This document shows positions 55,233 to 64,000 of a DNA stretch of 64,000 nucleotides, piece after piece. Both the position numbers and the translations under genes were made by a program. Below the pieces are notes generated by a model. It was not told the origin of the DNA. It made no database searches and worked only from the letters and a program-made list of their open reading frames with translations. How positions within the stretch are numbered: the stretch's first letter is position 1; the number at the start of each line of letters is the position of its first letter. Location of the stretch: assembly GCA_965249765.1 (NCBI GenBank), contig CBDFMR010000005.1, positions 2,046,001-2,110,000 of the forward strand, in the 5' to 3' direction. Source of the DNA: CBDFMR01 sp965249765 (GTDB lineage Bacteria; Bacteroidota; Bacteroidia; Chitinophagales; Saprospiraceae).

Positions 55233-56567
55233 CTAGCTACATCCCAGGTCTATCTGGGACTCCAGATCATTATTCGGGAAGCAATTACCGGATAGTATAT
55301 GATCGGGCTTGTATCTGATAAGCTCAGGATCTTGTAAGCTTTCTTTTAAGAATAACTCTAGATGAGCTTTTTCTTCGTCAGTAAGATAGATAGGGTTAAA
55401 CTTATGCGAGAGTATATCATCCGATACATTGGGATTCTCAGAAACAGCGATATTCTTGTAATCGATAAGCTCGGATAGGGTAGTCTTGCTAGATCCGTGA
55501 AAATAAAAAGGAGCATCACTGATGTTATAAATTCCGGGAACTTTGAACTTGTAGTTGTCCTCTTCTTTTAATGTAAAGCCTCCTCGACCCAAATTACGAT
55601 GGTCATCTGGTGACGTGTTGTGCGACGGTCTCTGATACATATCTTTGACCCCCAGCGCATGAAATTCCATAGACCCGAGATTCTGGTTATAGTGGCACTG
55701 ATAACATTGTGCCTTTCCAAAGAACAGAATGCCTCCTTTTTTCTCTTTATAAGAAAGTGCCGAGCTTTGGCCTTTCAGCCATTTCTGCCAAGGAGCTTTA
55801 TTGGATATGAGAGTTCTAATGAAAGCTGAAAAGGCGAGTGAAGCGGTTTCTACCGTATACCTTTCATTTACTGGTACATCAGCAAATACTTCGTTGTATA
55901 ATGGAAGGTATCCCAGACTATCTAATATTTCTTTATTGATGGTAATCCTATGTGAAACAACTCCTTCAAAATTTTGCGTCTCTATCCCAGAGTACCCCAA
56001 ATGGTTTCTTTCTACAGCTTCTGATTGACTCCACACATCTTCCGTTCCCTTATTAATTCCGCCGCCACCAAACCGACCATTCCAGAAAGTATTGGTTACA
56101 TAAGCTACGTTCAATAAGTTAAGGGGTCTTGCACTTTGTACATCTATCTCTGTCTCATCATATGATGGTAGTTTGCCTCTATCTTCACCATTGATACCGT
56201 AGCCAAATCCTCCGTCAGCAATTCCTTGAGCACTTCCTGGCCTAAAGCCTGCTTCAGCAACATGGCACGTGGAACAGCTATAAGTACCTAAGCTTTCCTC
56301 TTTCAATGCGCCCATGGCCAGTCCAGTCTCAAAGAAAAAGAACTTTCCGAGTTCAACTTTTGATGGAGTCAATGGATTCAGTGGATCTTGTGGAATATTT
56401 GCCAGATCAGCTTCATCGGGTAGGATGTAAAAGTCAGTTGTCCCATCAGGTGAAGTGGCTACGACATTGCGCCGAAGTTCCATGTCCAACTCTATGAGCA
56501 GTGGCATCTTATCTTTAGTGCAACCTATTACAGTCACCAGAACCAAAATGATCAAGAAGGGTTTCAT
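55233..56567 (-). CDS. di-haem cytochrome c peroxidase family lipoprotein
   Basis: The 444-residue protein has a lipoprotein signal with Cys16 (TVIGC). Two c-type haem motifs are visible: CSTCH at 98-102 and CYQCH near 287-291. The blocks LNPLTPSKVELGKFFFFE, RPLNLLNVAYVTNTFWNGRF and FKVPGIYNISDAPFYFHG are standard for the CcpA/MauG group. These periplasmic enzymes reduce hydrogen peroxide with electrons from small cytochromes, or modify proteins in the MauG branch. The N-terminal haem is the active-site haem by position. Single gene. Confidence 0.92.
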   Translation of the reverse strand: MKPFLIILVLVTVIGCTKDKMPLLIELDMELRRNVVATSPDGTTDFYILPDEADLANIPQDPLNPLTPSKVELGKFFFFETGLAMGALKEESLGTYSCSTCHVAEAGFRPGSAQGIADGGFGYGINGEDRGKLPSYDETEIDVQSARPLNLLNVAYVTNTFWNGRFGGGGINKGTEDVWSQSEAVERNHLGYSGIETQNFEGVVSHRITINKEILDSLGYLPLYNEVFADVPVNERYTVETASLAFSAFIRTLISNKAPWQKWLKGQSSALSYKEKKGGILFFGKAQCYQCHYNQNLGSMEFHALGVKDMYQRPSHNTSPDDHRNLGRGGFTLKEEDNYKFKVPGIYNISDAPFYFHGSSKTTLSELIDYKNIAVSENPNVSDDILSHKFNPIYLTDEEKAHLELFLKESLQDPELIRYKPDHILSGNCFPNNDLESQIDLGCS

Positions 56568-56686
56568 TTTTACTTCTATGGATTATAATTTCAGACTGTA
56601 AATGTAGATAAAAATTTTAAATATCAAATCATCACATAAAGAAATAATATAATATATAAATCATTGACAATTAACCATCGAGGTGA

Positions 56687-58450
56687 TTATGCCTTTTTAG
56701 GATTCCATGTTTTATATAGAACCAGAGTAAAGACAATAACTACTATAAGTAAGACGATGAAGTATAGATAATTGCCATAGAGCAGATTCCCAATACAAAA
56801 CAGGGCACTATATACCACAGTACAGCCTAGGATCGTGCTGAGAATACCTCTTTGAATAGATGGAGGATCATGAGCGAAGGTGAGATTATTTTCCTCATAT
56901 ACTTTCTTCCAACCTGGACCAGAAGGCTTGATCTTCTTGATAAAATTTACCAATGTTTCATTGGACTCGGGTGGAGTAATAAACGTTATGAATAACCATA
57001 AAACTGTTGTCAATAGCACGGCGGATGGGAATCTATATTCCTCAGGGATGAAATGAAATAGACTGGTTTGTGAATTGAGTAGAGCAATGACCCCGGATAT
57101 CACCATTGCGGATATTTCACTCCAAATATTGATTCTCCACCAAAACCACCTCAAAATGAAAATAAGTCCTGTGCCTGCTCCAAACATGAGGATGATGTCA
57201 AATAATTCCTTGGCATTGGTAAGCATCAATGCAAAAATTGTTGCCAGGATCATAAGGAGGACAGTAGTGAGTCTCCCAACAAGAACCAGTCTCTTTTCGC
57301 TGGCATCAGGGTCTATAAATCTTTTATAAAAATCAAAAACGATATAAGATGATCCCCAATTGAGATGCGTGGATATCGTACTCATAAATGCCGCCATTAG
57401 TGAAGCCAATACAAGTCCGAGTAATCCCACCGGTAGAAAGGTGAGCATGGCAGGATAGGCCAGATCATGACCCAACCGGTCTCCGCTTACACCTGGAAAT
57501 GCTGCTTGAATGTCACTCAATTCAGGAAAGATAAGTAAGGAAGAAAGTGCAACCAATATCCATGGCCATGGTCTTAGAGCATAATGTGCTACATTGAAGA
57601 GGAGTGTTGCCCCAAGGGCATGATTCTCATCCCTTGCTGCGAGCATCCGCTGGGCGATGTACCCACCGCCACCAGGTTCGGCGCCCGGGTACCAAGCTGA
57701 CCACCATTGAACCGCAAGAGGTATAAGGAATATGGTAAAGAAAAATTTCTTGTCACTGGGATCTGGAATAAAAGCTAATTTATCCACAATATCTGCATTT
57801 TGCGTAAGCGCCGATAACCCACCGACCTCAGGAAGGTTTACGGCTACGATTGCTGCACCGATGGCTCCTACCATGGCGATCACAAAAAGGATCATATCTG
57901 TTAGCACAACGCCTCGAAAACCTCCTAAAACACTAAATACAAGTGTGATGACTGAGGCAATACCAACTGTCTGCAACGGACTGAATCCTAGCATAATCTC
58001 ACCTATCTTGATGGCTGCCAGGATCACTCCACTCATTGCCAGTACATTAAATGCGATACCCAGATACACAGCCCTGAAACCACGCAGTATTCCGGCACCT
58101 TTGCCTCCGTATCTTAACTCATAGAATTCAAGATCAGTATTGATTCCAGATCGTCGCCAGAGCTTGGCATAGACAAAGACAGTCAGCATACCTGTCAATA
58201 AAAATGCCCACCAAACCCAGTTTCCTGCTACTCCATTTTGGCGGACAATGTCAGTCACCAGATTTGGGGTGTCTGTGGAGAAGGTAGTCGCCACCATAGA
58301 TATGCCCAGAATCCACCACGGCATCTGTCTGCCAGACAAGAAGTATTCGGTACTGCTTTTTCCTGATTTTCTGGAAGACCATATTCCCACCATTAGGATT
58401 ATCGTGAGAAATAGCACTATGATGATAATGTCTATGCTCGATAGAATCAT
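56687..58450 (-). CDS. sodium:solute symporter (SSF) family transporter
   Basis: The 587-residue membrane protein has 13-15 predicted helices. SSF landmarks include FLSGRQMPWWILGISMVATT, the SAWYPGAEPGGGGYIAQRML loop, DLAYPAMLTFLPVGLLGLVL, and LMAAFMSTISTHLNWGSSY with the sodium-site serines and threonine. The substrate (sugar, amino acid, proline or other) cannot be read from sequence. It is divergent from the nucleotidyltransferase gene. Confidence 0.92.
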   Translation of the reverse strand: MILSSIDIIIIVLFLTIILMVGIWSSRKSGKSSTEYFLSGRQMPWWILGISMVATTFSTDTPNLVTDIVRQNGVAGNWVWWAFLLTGMLTVFVYAKLWRRSGINTDLEFYELRYGGKGAGILRGFRAVYLGIAFNVLAMSGVILAAIKIGEIMLGFSPLQTVGIASVITLVFSVLGGFRGVVLTDMILFVIAMVGAIGAAIVAVNLPEVGGLSALTQNADIVDKLAFIPDPSDKKFFFTIFLIPLAVQWWSAWYPGAEPGGGGYIAQRMLAARDENHALGATLLFNVAHYALRPWPWILVALSSLLIFPELSDIQAAFPGVSGDRLGHDLAYPAMLTFLPVGLLGLVLASLMAAFMSTISTHLNWGSSYIVFDFYKRFIDPDASEKRLVLVGRLTTVLLMILATIFALMLTNAKELFDIILMFGAGTGLIFILRWFWWRINIWSEISAMVISGVIALLNSQTSLFHFIPEEYRFPSAVLLTTVLWLFITFITPPESNETLVNFIKKIKPSGPGWKKVYEENNLTFAHDPPSIQRGILSTILGCTVVYSALFCIGNLLYGNYLYFIVLLIVVIVFTLVLYKTWNPKKA

Positions 58451-58539
58451 GAAGTCGATTATATATTATTTAATAATACTACTTGACCAATATCAAGATA
58501 GTGATTAATTATATTGCGCCTTTAAATTTACATTAATCT

Positions 58540-59451
58540 ATGAAAGCAAGTTTGGTGGTTTTGGCAGCTGGTATGGGAAGTAGGTATGGTGGTCTCAAGC
58601 AGCTGGATTCTTTTGGTCCATGTGGAGAAACAATTATCGATTATTCTATATATGATGCAATAAGAGCTGGATTTGTAAAGGTCGTCTTCGTAATAAGAGA
58701 GAGCTTTAAGGAGGATTTTATTGAGTTCTTTACGAGCAAGTTTGAAGATAAAATCGAAGTAGAATTTGTAGTACAAGAACTGGATAGAGTACCTGAGGGG
58801 TTTGACGTACCTGATTCACGAAAAAAACCTTGGGGGACAGGTCATGCAGTTCTAATGGCAAAAGATGTGGTTCATGAGCCATTTGCTGTGATTAATGGAG
58901 ATGATTTTTATGGAAGAGAATCGTATGAAAGTCTTATGTCTTTTTTCAAGGGCCTTGAGGGTTGTGAAGACAACTATTCAGTGGTTGGCTATTATTTAAA
59001 AAATACACTATCAGATCATGGACATGTAAACAGAGGAGTTTGTTATGCAAATGATGAAGGTCATCTCACCAAGGTTGTCGAATGCACTAAAATTAAAAGA
59101 GAAGAGGACGATATTATTCGATATCCAGATGCCTCAGGGGAAATGACAAAATTGGATGATGACGTTCTTGTTTCTATGAATATGTGGGGGTTTACGCCCA
59201 GTTATTTTAACCAAGGTGAAGAGCTGTTTTCCCAATTTCTTATTGACCGAGGTAATGAGGAGAAGTCTGAGTTTTACATCCCATACTTAGTGGATCACTT
59301 GATCAATGAGGATAAGGTGAATGTCGAGGTACTGAAATGTGATGCTTCCTGGTTTGGTGTCACTTACCAAGAAGATAAGCCCATAGTCGTCCGTAAATTA
59401 ATAGACTTGATAGCTGATGGAGTATATCCAAGTGATCTATGGGGAGAATAG
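58540..59451 (+). CDS. nucleotidyltransferase of the sugar-phosphate type
   Basis: The 303-residue protein has the NTP-transferase signature VLAAGMGSRYGGLKQLD (7-23) and the metal-binding INGDDFYG (about 126). GTGHAVLMAKD, near 105, contacts the nucleotide. The closest pattern is the small group found in Bacteroidota and Firmicutes that resembles NDP-sugar pyrophosphorylases. Its sugar substrate is unknown. The phosphofructokinase gene follows 27 nt later, so the two may form an operon for sugar-phosphate metabolism. Confidence 0.85.
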   Translation: MKASLVVLAAGMGSRYGGLKQLDSFGPCGETIIDYSIYDAIRAGFVKVVFVIRESFKEDFIEFFTSKFEDKIEVEFVVQELDRVPEGFDVPDSRKKPWGTGHAVLMAKDVVHEPFAVINGDDFYGRESYESLMSFFKGLEGCEDNYSVVGYYLKNTLSDHGHVNRGVCYANDEGHLTKVVECTKIKREEDDIIRYPDASGEMTKLDDDVLVSMNMWGFTPSYFNQGEELFSQFLIDRGNEEKSEFYIPYLVDHLINEDKVNVEVLKCDASWFGVTYQEDKPIVVRKLIDLIADGVYPSDLWGE

Positions 59452-59478
59452 TCTGACTATCGTCAAAAGCTTTAAGCG

Positions 59479-60564
59479 ATGAAGAAAGTATTGATACTTA
59501 CCGGAGGTGGAGATTGTCCTGGACTTAATGCCGTCATAAGAGCTGTTGTAAAATGTGCCCTTGCAAATGGAAATTGGGAAGTATGGGGATCAATAGAGGC
59601 TTTTAATGGTGTACTGAGTGATCCACCTGATTTGATCCATCTGACAAGAAGTGAAATTTCAGGCATCCATGTAAAAGGGGGTACAATTCTCAAAACCACC
59701 AATAAAGGAAATCCGCTGAGATATCCTGTTTTGCAAGAAGACGGTTCTTATAAAGAGGAAGATATGTCAGGCCGCTTAGTCAAGAAGATAAAGAGCCTAG
59801 GTTTCGATGCAGTGATAAATATTGGAGGCGATGGCTCGCAAAGGATAAGTCAGGCGTTGTATGAGAAAGGTTTACCAATTATTGGAGTACCTAAAACCAT
59901 TGATAATGATTTATCTGCAACGGACTTCAGTTTTGGTTTTAGCACGGCAGTTCAGATCGCCACGGATGCTTTTGATAAGTTGGTGACGACGGCGAGTAGT
60001 CATCATAGGGTGATGATTCTCGAGGTGATGGGTAGGGATGCTGGATGGATAGCGTTGCACACTGCCATAGCTGGAGGTGCCGAGGTTTGCCTCATTCCTG
60101 AGATAGTTTTTGATATTGGAAAGGTAAAAAGAAGAATAGATTCCCGTTACGATCATGGAAAGGGATTTGTAAATATCGTCATAGCAGAGGGAGCCAAGGC
60201 TCGAGGTCAAGATGTAATAGGAAAGATGGATGAATCCAATCATCTTAAGCTGGGAGGAGTAGGGGATTCACTGCGACATCAGTTGGAGATGGCTGGATGT
60301 AAGGCAGAGATAAGATCAGCTAAGCTAGGTCATATCCAGCGAGGAGGAACACCCGTAGCTTTCGACAGAATACTAGCCACAGCGATGGGTAAGTGTGCAT
60401 TTGACCTTGTACAATCTGCTAATTTTGGTCAGATGGTCACCTATAAAAATAACACGTTTAGTAGCTCCTCATTGATTGATGCCACTGCAAGTTATCACCA
60501 TATCGAGTTGGATAATTATCTGATCAAGACAGCCAGATCCATAGGTATCTCTTTTGGAGATTAA
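59479..60564 (+). CDS. pfkA: 6-phosphofructokinase (ATP-dependent type by active-site residues)
   Basis: The 361-residue enzyme shows ATP-site LTGGGDCPGLNAVIRAVV (6-23) and GGDGS (about 115-119). In PPi-dependent enzymes the Gly of GGDGS is Asp. The fructose-6-phosphate loop is PKTIDNDL (about 136-143), again ATP-like (the PPi form has GD in place of ND), and MGRDAGWIA is near 186. The long form and GGGD start fit the group III mixed-substrate PFKs. It catalyses the committed step of glycolysis. The reading frame is intact. Confidence 0.92.
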   Translation: MKKVLILTGGGDCPGLNAVIRAVVKCALANGNWEVWGSIEAFNGVLSDPPDLIHLTRSEISGIHVKGGTILKTTNKGNPLRYPVLQEDGSYKEEDMSGRLVKKIKSLGFDAVINIGGDGSQRISQALYEKGLPIIGVPKTIDNDLSATDFSFGFSTAVQIATDAFDKLVTTASSHHRVMILEVMGRDAGWIALHTAIAGGAEVCLIPEIVFDIGKVKRRIDSRYDHGKGFVNIVIAEGAKARGQDVIGKMDESNHLKLGGVGDSLRHQLEMAGCKAEIRSAKLGHIQRGGTPVAFDRILATAMGKCAFDLVQSANFGQMVTYKNNTFSSSSLIDATASYHHIELDNYLIKTARSIGISFGD

Positions 60565-60572
60565 TGTATAAA

Positions 60573-62028
60573 TTATTGCTTTATCACGCTTGAGTCCGCT
60601 ATGCCTTTGTCAGTTATAAACTGTAAAACATAAATACCGGTACTCAATCGGGCAAGATCTTCAATCTCAATTGTTCTTTCATTTGGATTTAGCACATACT
60701 GACTAATAACATTTCTGCCCTGAGCATCAAGAACATTGATTGTCATATCAGATATGTCCTTATCCACCTTGAGTTTCATTACCAAGTAATCATTAAATGG
60801 ATTGGGATACATCAATAGGCCATCAATGCCAGCACCAGAGAGATCACTCGTAGCCGAGCTACATGATGTGGTAAATGAGAAGTACTCAAAATCAGAGAAT
60901 GTATTGTCACAAACAGTCCTAATACGTACATCGTAATTAGTGCAGAAACCGAGATCTTGTAAGGTGACTTCACTCTCCAGTGTAGATAGCACATTCCACT
61001 CAGACGTACCTATTTTTCGATAATCATTTGCTATTGCTTCCAGATTGACCTCGATGCCACCGAAGTAGGTAGCTGACCACGGATAATTGAGTCCAATCAA
61101 AGTATTGGCCTTTACACGCCCTGACCCAGAAGAATCCACATCAATGAGCAGTTCGTACGGCCCGGTGATGCCATCATCTTCATAGCAGCCACAATTCCTT
61201 CGTCAATGATCATACATCTTGACTCAATAAAAGCACGTATGCCTGAACATTGCTTTTCCATTCATTCATAGTTCCTCCCCATCGAGCAATATGTCTTGGC
61301 ATCTCACGAGCTATCTGATTTATAAGACTATCTAATAATGAGATTATAAAATCCCATGAGAAGTAAGTGTTGTTGAGGTCGGCATATCGATTTATATACA
61401 TCTGGAGAAACTCTTCATTCTCAAATAGCCGGCTGAAAATTCCTACGTGACCTTCAAAATCCACAAAATTCGGGTCCAATATTTCTGGGTTGCATGGATC
61501 AGCGTCAGGCGATTGATCCGGAATATCAGAGTCGTTGATATAATGTCCAAAAGTTGCATCTTCATCCCATAAAATGTACCTCCACGATTTTGCACCGCCA
61601 GTATCTTTCCAGCCTCTCCACCATGCGGTATTCCAGTTGAGCCAGTCCGATGACACATTATAAGAATGAAGGAATATATAGTCTAGCAATGATTCAAAGC
61701 TCAGCCTCTCTTTTATATATTGATAATGGGTATCGTCGGTCATATCATTGGACTCGATATAGGTGCGTCAGTCGTACCAGTCATCCCAGCTTCCATATTC
61801 TTCCTAGGTGCCTCCCCAGGTTTTAATAAAGTCAATCCACTTTTCACCTTGATCGTAGTAGAATGAAGTGTAGTCGTGGTCGTCGACTTTCTCCCTTATC
61901 TCATATACTCCCCAATACTGTCCATTGACATATAATACACAGGGCTCGTATGTACGCTCATCCATTTCCATTTCTGCCTGACAAGTAATCCCTAAAAATG
62001 TAATGGCAAGAATTGTAATGGTTCTCAT
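60573..62028 (-). pseudogene. CotH-like protein with T9SS sorting domain, decayed
   Basis: Pieces in order on the minus strand are as follows. A signal peptide (ITILAITFLGITCQA) is fused straight to YEPCVLYVNGQYWGVYEIRE, so the N-terminal domain is deleted. In-frame stops TAG (61807 region) and TGA (61756 region) follow, with EEYGSWDDWYD between them. Then comes the CotH kinase core (WLNWNTAWWRG, WRYILWDEDATFGHYIN). A frameshift and TGA near 61210 precede CYEDDGITGPYELLIDV and a C-terminal T9SS type A domain (YPNPFNDYLVMKL). CotH proteins are atypical kinases or spore-coat-like; here the gene is clearly dead. Confidence 0.82.
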
Positions 62029-62442
62029 AAGTAAAAGTCTTATCCCTAAATATGCTTCTAATCATGAAATAGCTGCCTGTCTATCTGGAATTCAAATGTC
62101 TGTAAAAATAAAAGAAGCCATCCTGGGGGAGATAGCTTCTAAATCGAAAAGCATGAAAAAACTATTACTTACTACTCATTAAGCTGTCCATTTATTGTCT
62201 CTTAATAAGATAATTGTTATCATATTAAGAATAAATATAATATGTTTTTAATAGAAATGCAAGTTGATGCTATCCAAGTGTATATACAAATTGCACCATT
62301 CTCTGTTACTTTCATACCTCATCTTGAAATTTAAGGGCCTCACATACCCTAGCCCTAAAGGAATCTACCCCACCGATAAAGATTGATATAGCTCAAAAAA
62401 GTGCAATATGTTATACACACCTATCCAAAAGGTGAATATATT
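62029..62442. other. intergenic region with a terminator hairpin
   Basis: No gene is supported on either strand in these 414 nt. AGAAGC (62113-62118) and GCTTCT (62135-62140) form a stem that, on the minus strand, is followed by TTTTATTTTT, a terminator for transcripts coming from the decarboxylase operon about 300 nt upstream. The rest is AT-rich spacer. Confidence 0.55.
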
Positions 62443-63381
62443 CTACGATGCAAATGTGATAAGTACTCCAGCAGCTATAGCCGAACCTATAACGCCGCTG
62501 ATGTTGGAAGACATGGCGTACTGTAAAATATGGTTGGAAGGGTCATGCTTGAGTGCTATGTCATTCGCTACTCTTGATGCCATAGGCACAGCACTCAATC
62601 CAGTCGCACCGATGAGAGAATTTATCTTTTTTGAAGAAAACAGATTGTAAATTTTTACCGCCATGATTCCACAGAAGATAGATATAGCGAAGGCAAAAAA
62701 TCCACCGATGACGATCATGAGTGTCTCCTTATTCAGAAATGTTGTGGACGCCATAGTTGCACCTACGATGAGTCCAAGAAATATGGTCGAGGTGTTCATG
62801 ATGGTGTCGGAAGCTGCGGTCATTAAGCGATGAGTGTCCTTTCCTATCTCTTTTACCAGATTGCCCAATAGCAAGAATCCTACCAGTGGTACTGATGAAG
62901 GAACGAGAATTGCCACTATTGTGATTAAGACAATGGGAAAAAGAATCTTCAAGACTTTAATGTTCTTGATCTCCGTCTTACCAGCAGATTTGTCCTGAGC
63001 TTTCATATTGATCTTAGGCTCTTTCTTAGCCATAGAAAATCTTACAATCAATGGGATGATGATAGGGACTAGTGCCATATATGAGTAGGCTGCGATGGCA
63101 ATGGGACCGAGTAATTCAGGTGCTAGGATGATAGCGGTGTAAATGGCGGTAGGACCGTCAGCACCACCAATGATACCGAGAGCTGAAGCTTGCTTAAGGG
63201 TAAAGCCAAAATAGACCGCCGATATGAGCACAGTGAAAATGCCTATCTGCGCAGCAGCTCCAAACATGGCGAGTCGTAGATTCCGTAGCATAGGACCAAA
63301 GTCTGTCATGGCACCTACACCCATGAAGATCAGCGGAGGAAGCAATCCTGTTTTTATCAATGCGTAATAGAGAATTGTCAT
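62443..63381 (-). CDS. oadB: sodium-pumping decarboxylase beta subunit, C-terminal part of split gene
   Basis: The 312 residues correspond to the membrane beta subunit of oxaloacetate or methylmalonyl-CoA decarboxylase. Landmarks are LLPPLIFMGVGAMTDFGP, GIIGGADGPTAIYTAIILA (the conserved GGADGPT region needed for Na+ transport) and the C-terminal GATGLSAVPMASRVA. Eight or more helices are present. The first segment is in the next upstream frame (63395-63640). The two together make about 400 residues, the normal length. It starts at the ATG at 63381, but upstream codons in this frame reach a stop. Confidence 0.85.
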   Translation of the reverse strand: MTILYYALIKTGLLPPLIFMGVGAMTDFGPMLRNLRLAMFGAAAQIGIFTVLISAVYFGFTLKQASALGIIGGADGPTAIYTAIILAPELLGPIAIAAYSYMALVPIIIPLIVRFSMAKKEPKINMKAQDKSAGKTEIKNIKVLKILFPIVLITIVAILVPSSVPLVGFLLLGNLVKEIGKDTHRLMTAASDTIMNTSTIFLGLIVGATMASTTFLNKETLMIVIGGFFAFAISIFCGIMAVKIYNLFSSKKINSLIGATGLSAVPMASRVANDIALKHDPSNHILQYAMSSNISGVIGSAIAAGVLITFAS

Positions 63382-63394
63382 GATATTGGATGAC

Positions 63395-63640
63395 TTAGCT
63401 ATCTACTATCAGTGACATTTTTTCAAAAGTGACATCAGAGATAACATCCATGTTTCCTCCAGAAAAATTGGCGAGAAGAATACCGAAAGCAATAGGAACA
63501 AGTAGTAGAGGTTCGTATTTTTTCTTAATACCCAAGTAGAGCATAACAAAAGACAAGAAAAGCATAATCAGCGTCATTGGCCCAGATGCCAGTTCGCCAA
63601 AAGCTGTCATTTCTATAAGTTTGCGGAGAATGTCCATCAC
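63395..63640 (-). CDS. sodium-pumping decarboxylase beta subunit, N-terminal part of split gene
   Basis: 81 residues give the N-terminus expected for the beta subunit, with SGPMTLIMLFLSFVMLYLGI and KYEPLLLVPIAFGILLANF. After VISDVTFEKMSLIVDS the frame stops (TAA 63395-63397). The rest of the protein is found one base over. A single extra or missing base would join them. It starts directly after the biotin-carrier gene (stop at 63641). Confidence 0.78.
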   Translation of the reverse strand: MMDILRKLIEMTAFGELASGPMTLIMLFLSFVMLYLGIKKKYEPLLLVPIAFGILLANFSGGNMDVISDVTFEKMSLIVDS

Positions 63641-64000
63641 TTACACCAGTTTTATCAGATAATCATCCTCTTCAATGTCTTGTCCATCCATGACAAGAAT
63701 TTCAGTCACAGTTCCACTTTTAGCTGATTTGATGGCATTGATAACTTTCATGGCTTCCACGTAAGCCAAGGTGTCTCCAGGCTTTACCTTATCACCAACT
63801 TTCACAGGGGTTTCACGAGTCTCTTTGGTCAGGAAAAATTTTCCTTCAACCGGCACTGTGATAAAGGTTCCTTGAGCATCTACGGGCAGATTGATCTCGC
63901 TATGAGCGATTTTTGGCGTTTCAGCTTTAGTACTAGAATCTATAGTATCATAATCCACCTCTACATCATAGGTCTTACCATTGACGCTCACCGATATCTT
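63641..64000 (-). CDS. biotin/lipoyl carrier subunit of a decarboxylase (5' end outside window)
   Basis: The frame is open to the right edge, so the true start lies beyond 64000; the GTG at 63991 is only an internal codon (KISVSVNGKTYDVEV). The C-terminal 70 residues are a biotinyl domain with VEAMKVIN, in which the Lys is the biotinylation site, and a hydrophobic ending DYLIKLV. Upstream is a short linker. In this position, before the beta subunit, it is the carrier of a biotin-dependent sodium-pumping decarboxylase. The carboxyltransferase subunit is probably just outside the window. Confidence 0.88.
   Translation of the reverse strand, partial: KISVSVNGKTYDVEVDYDTIDSSTKAETPKIAHSEINLPVDAQGTFITVPVEGKFFLTKETRETPVKVGDKVKPGDTLAYVEAMKVINAIKSAKSGTVTEILVMDGQDIEEDDYLIKLV

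Overview
The window looks like a chromosomal segment of a marine or environmental member of the Bacteroidota, probably near Saprospiria or Chitinophagia (inference). The signs are a fused SecDF, a secreted adhesin-like protein with SprB repeats and a type IX secretion (T9SS) C-terminal sorting domain, a PorE-type OmpA lipoprotein, several OmpA-family envelope proteins, promoter boxes of the TAnnTTTG type and little Shine-Dalgarno signal. Most of the sequence is ordinary core genome.

Layout. 1-33.4 kb is core: a TonB receptor tail, DUF547, a BON-LysM protein, secDF, a PorE-like gene facing a T9SS cargo gene, leuS, OmpA and sterol-desaturase family genes, a PLP-dependent dehydratase with a methyltransferase, a YceI lipoprotein, a DEAD-box helicase, an arsenosugar-type radical SAM pair, a degenerate pyrophosphatase-like lipoprotein, an ECF sigma/anti-sigma-like pair, valS, and an FtsX-like permease with a zinc-protease-like protein. 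34.0-36.0 kb is a tandem duplication of a Y1 (REP-associated) transposase unit rich in palindromes. 36.1-38.5 kb is a LytTR-type two-component system in which both genes carry an in-frame stop. 38.7-44.7 kb is corA, nrdB-nrdA and an acyl-CoA dehydrogenase.

44.8-55.0 kb is an accessory island. It holds a glycosyltransferase remnant, an ISAs1 remnant, a complete IS5-like element that cuts an XRE regulator, and then the most interesting part (46.9-53.8 kb). That part resembles an integron-like cassette array transcribed on the minus strand. Small unrelated genes (a membrane protein plus cysteine-rich secreted protein, truncated fragments, a two-helix membrane protein and a Fic protein) are each followed by a quasi-palindromic attC-like site. 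Three of these sites are invaded at the same GT^T position by ORF-less group II introns on the plus strand. Two of the three carry two different introns back to back. A second right end of the IS5-like element and an IS66-like transposase remnant close the island. No integron integrase and no intron-encoded reverse transcriptase lie in the window.

55.2-64 kb returns to core genome: a di-haem cytochrome c peroxidase, a sodium/solute symporter, a nucleotidyltransferase with 6-phosphofructokinase, a decayed CotH/T9SS pseudogene, and a sodium-pumping decarboxylase module (biotin carrier plus a beta subunit split by a frameshift) running off the right edge. I saw no rRNA, tRNA or CRISPR array.
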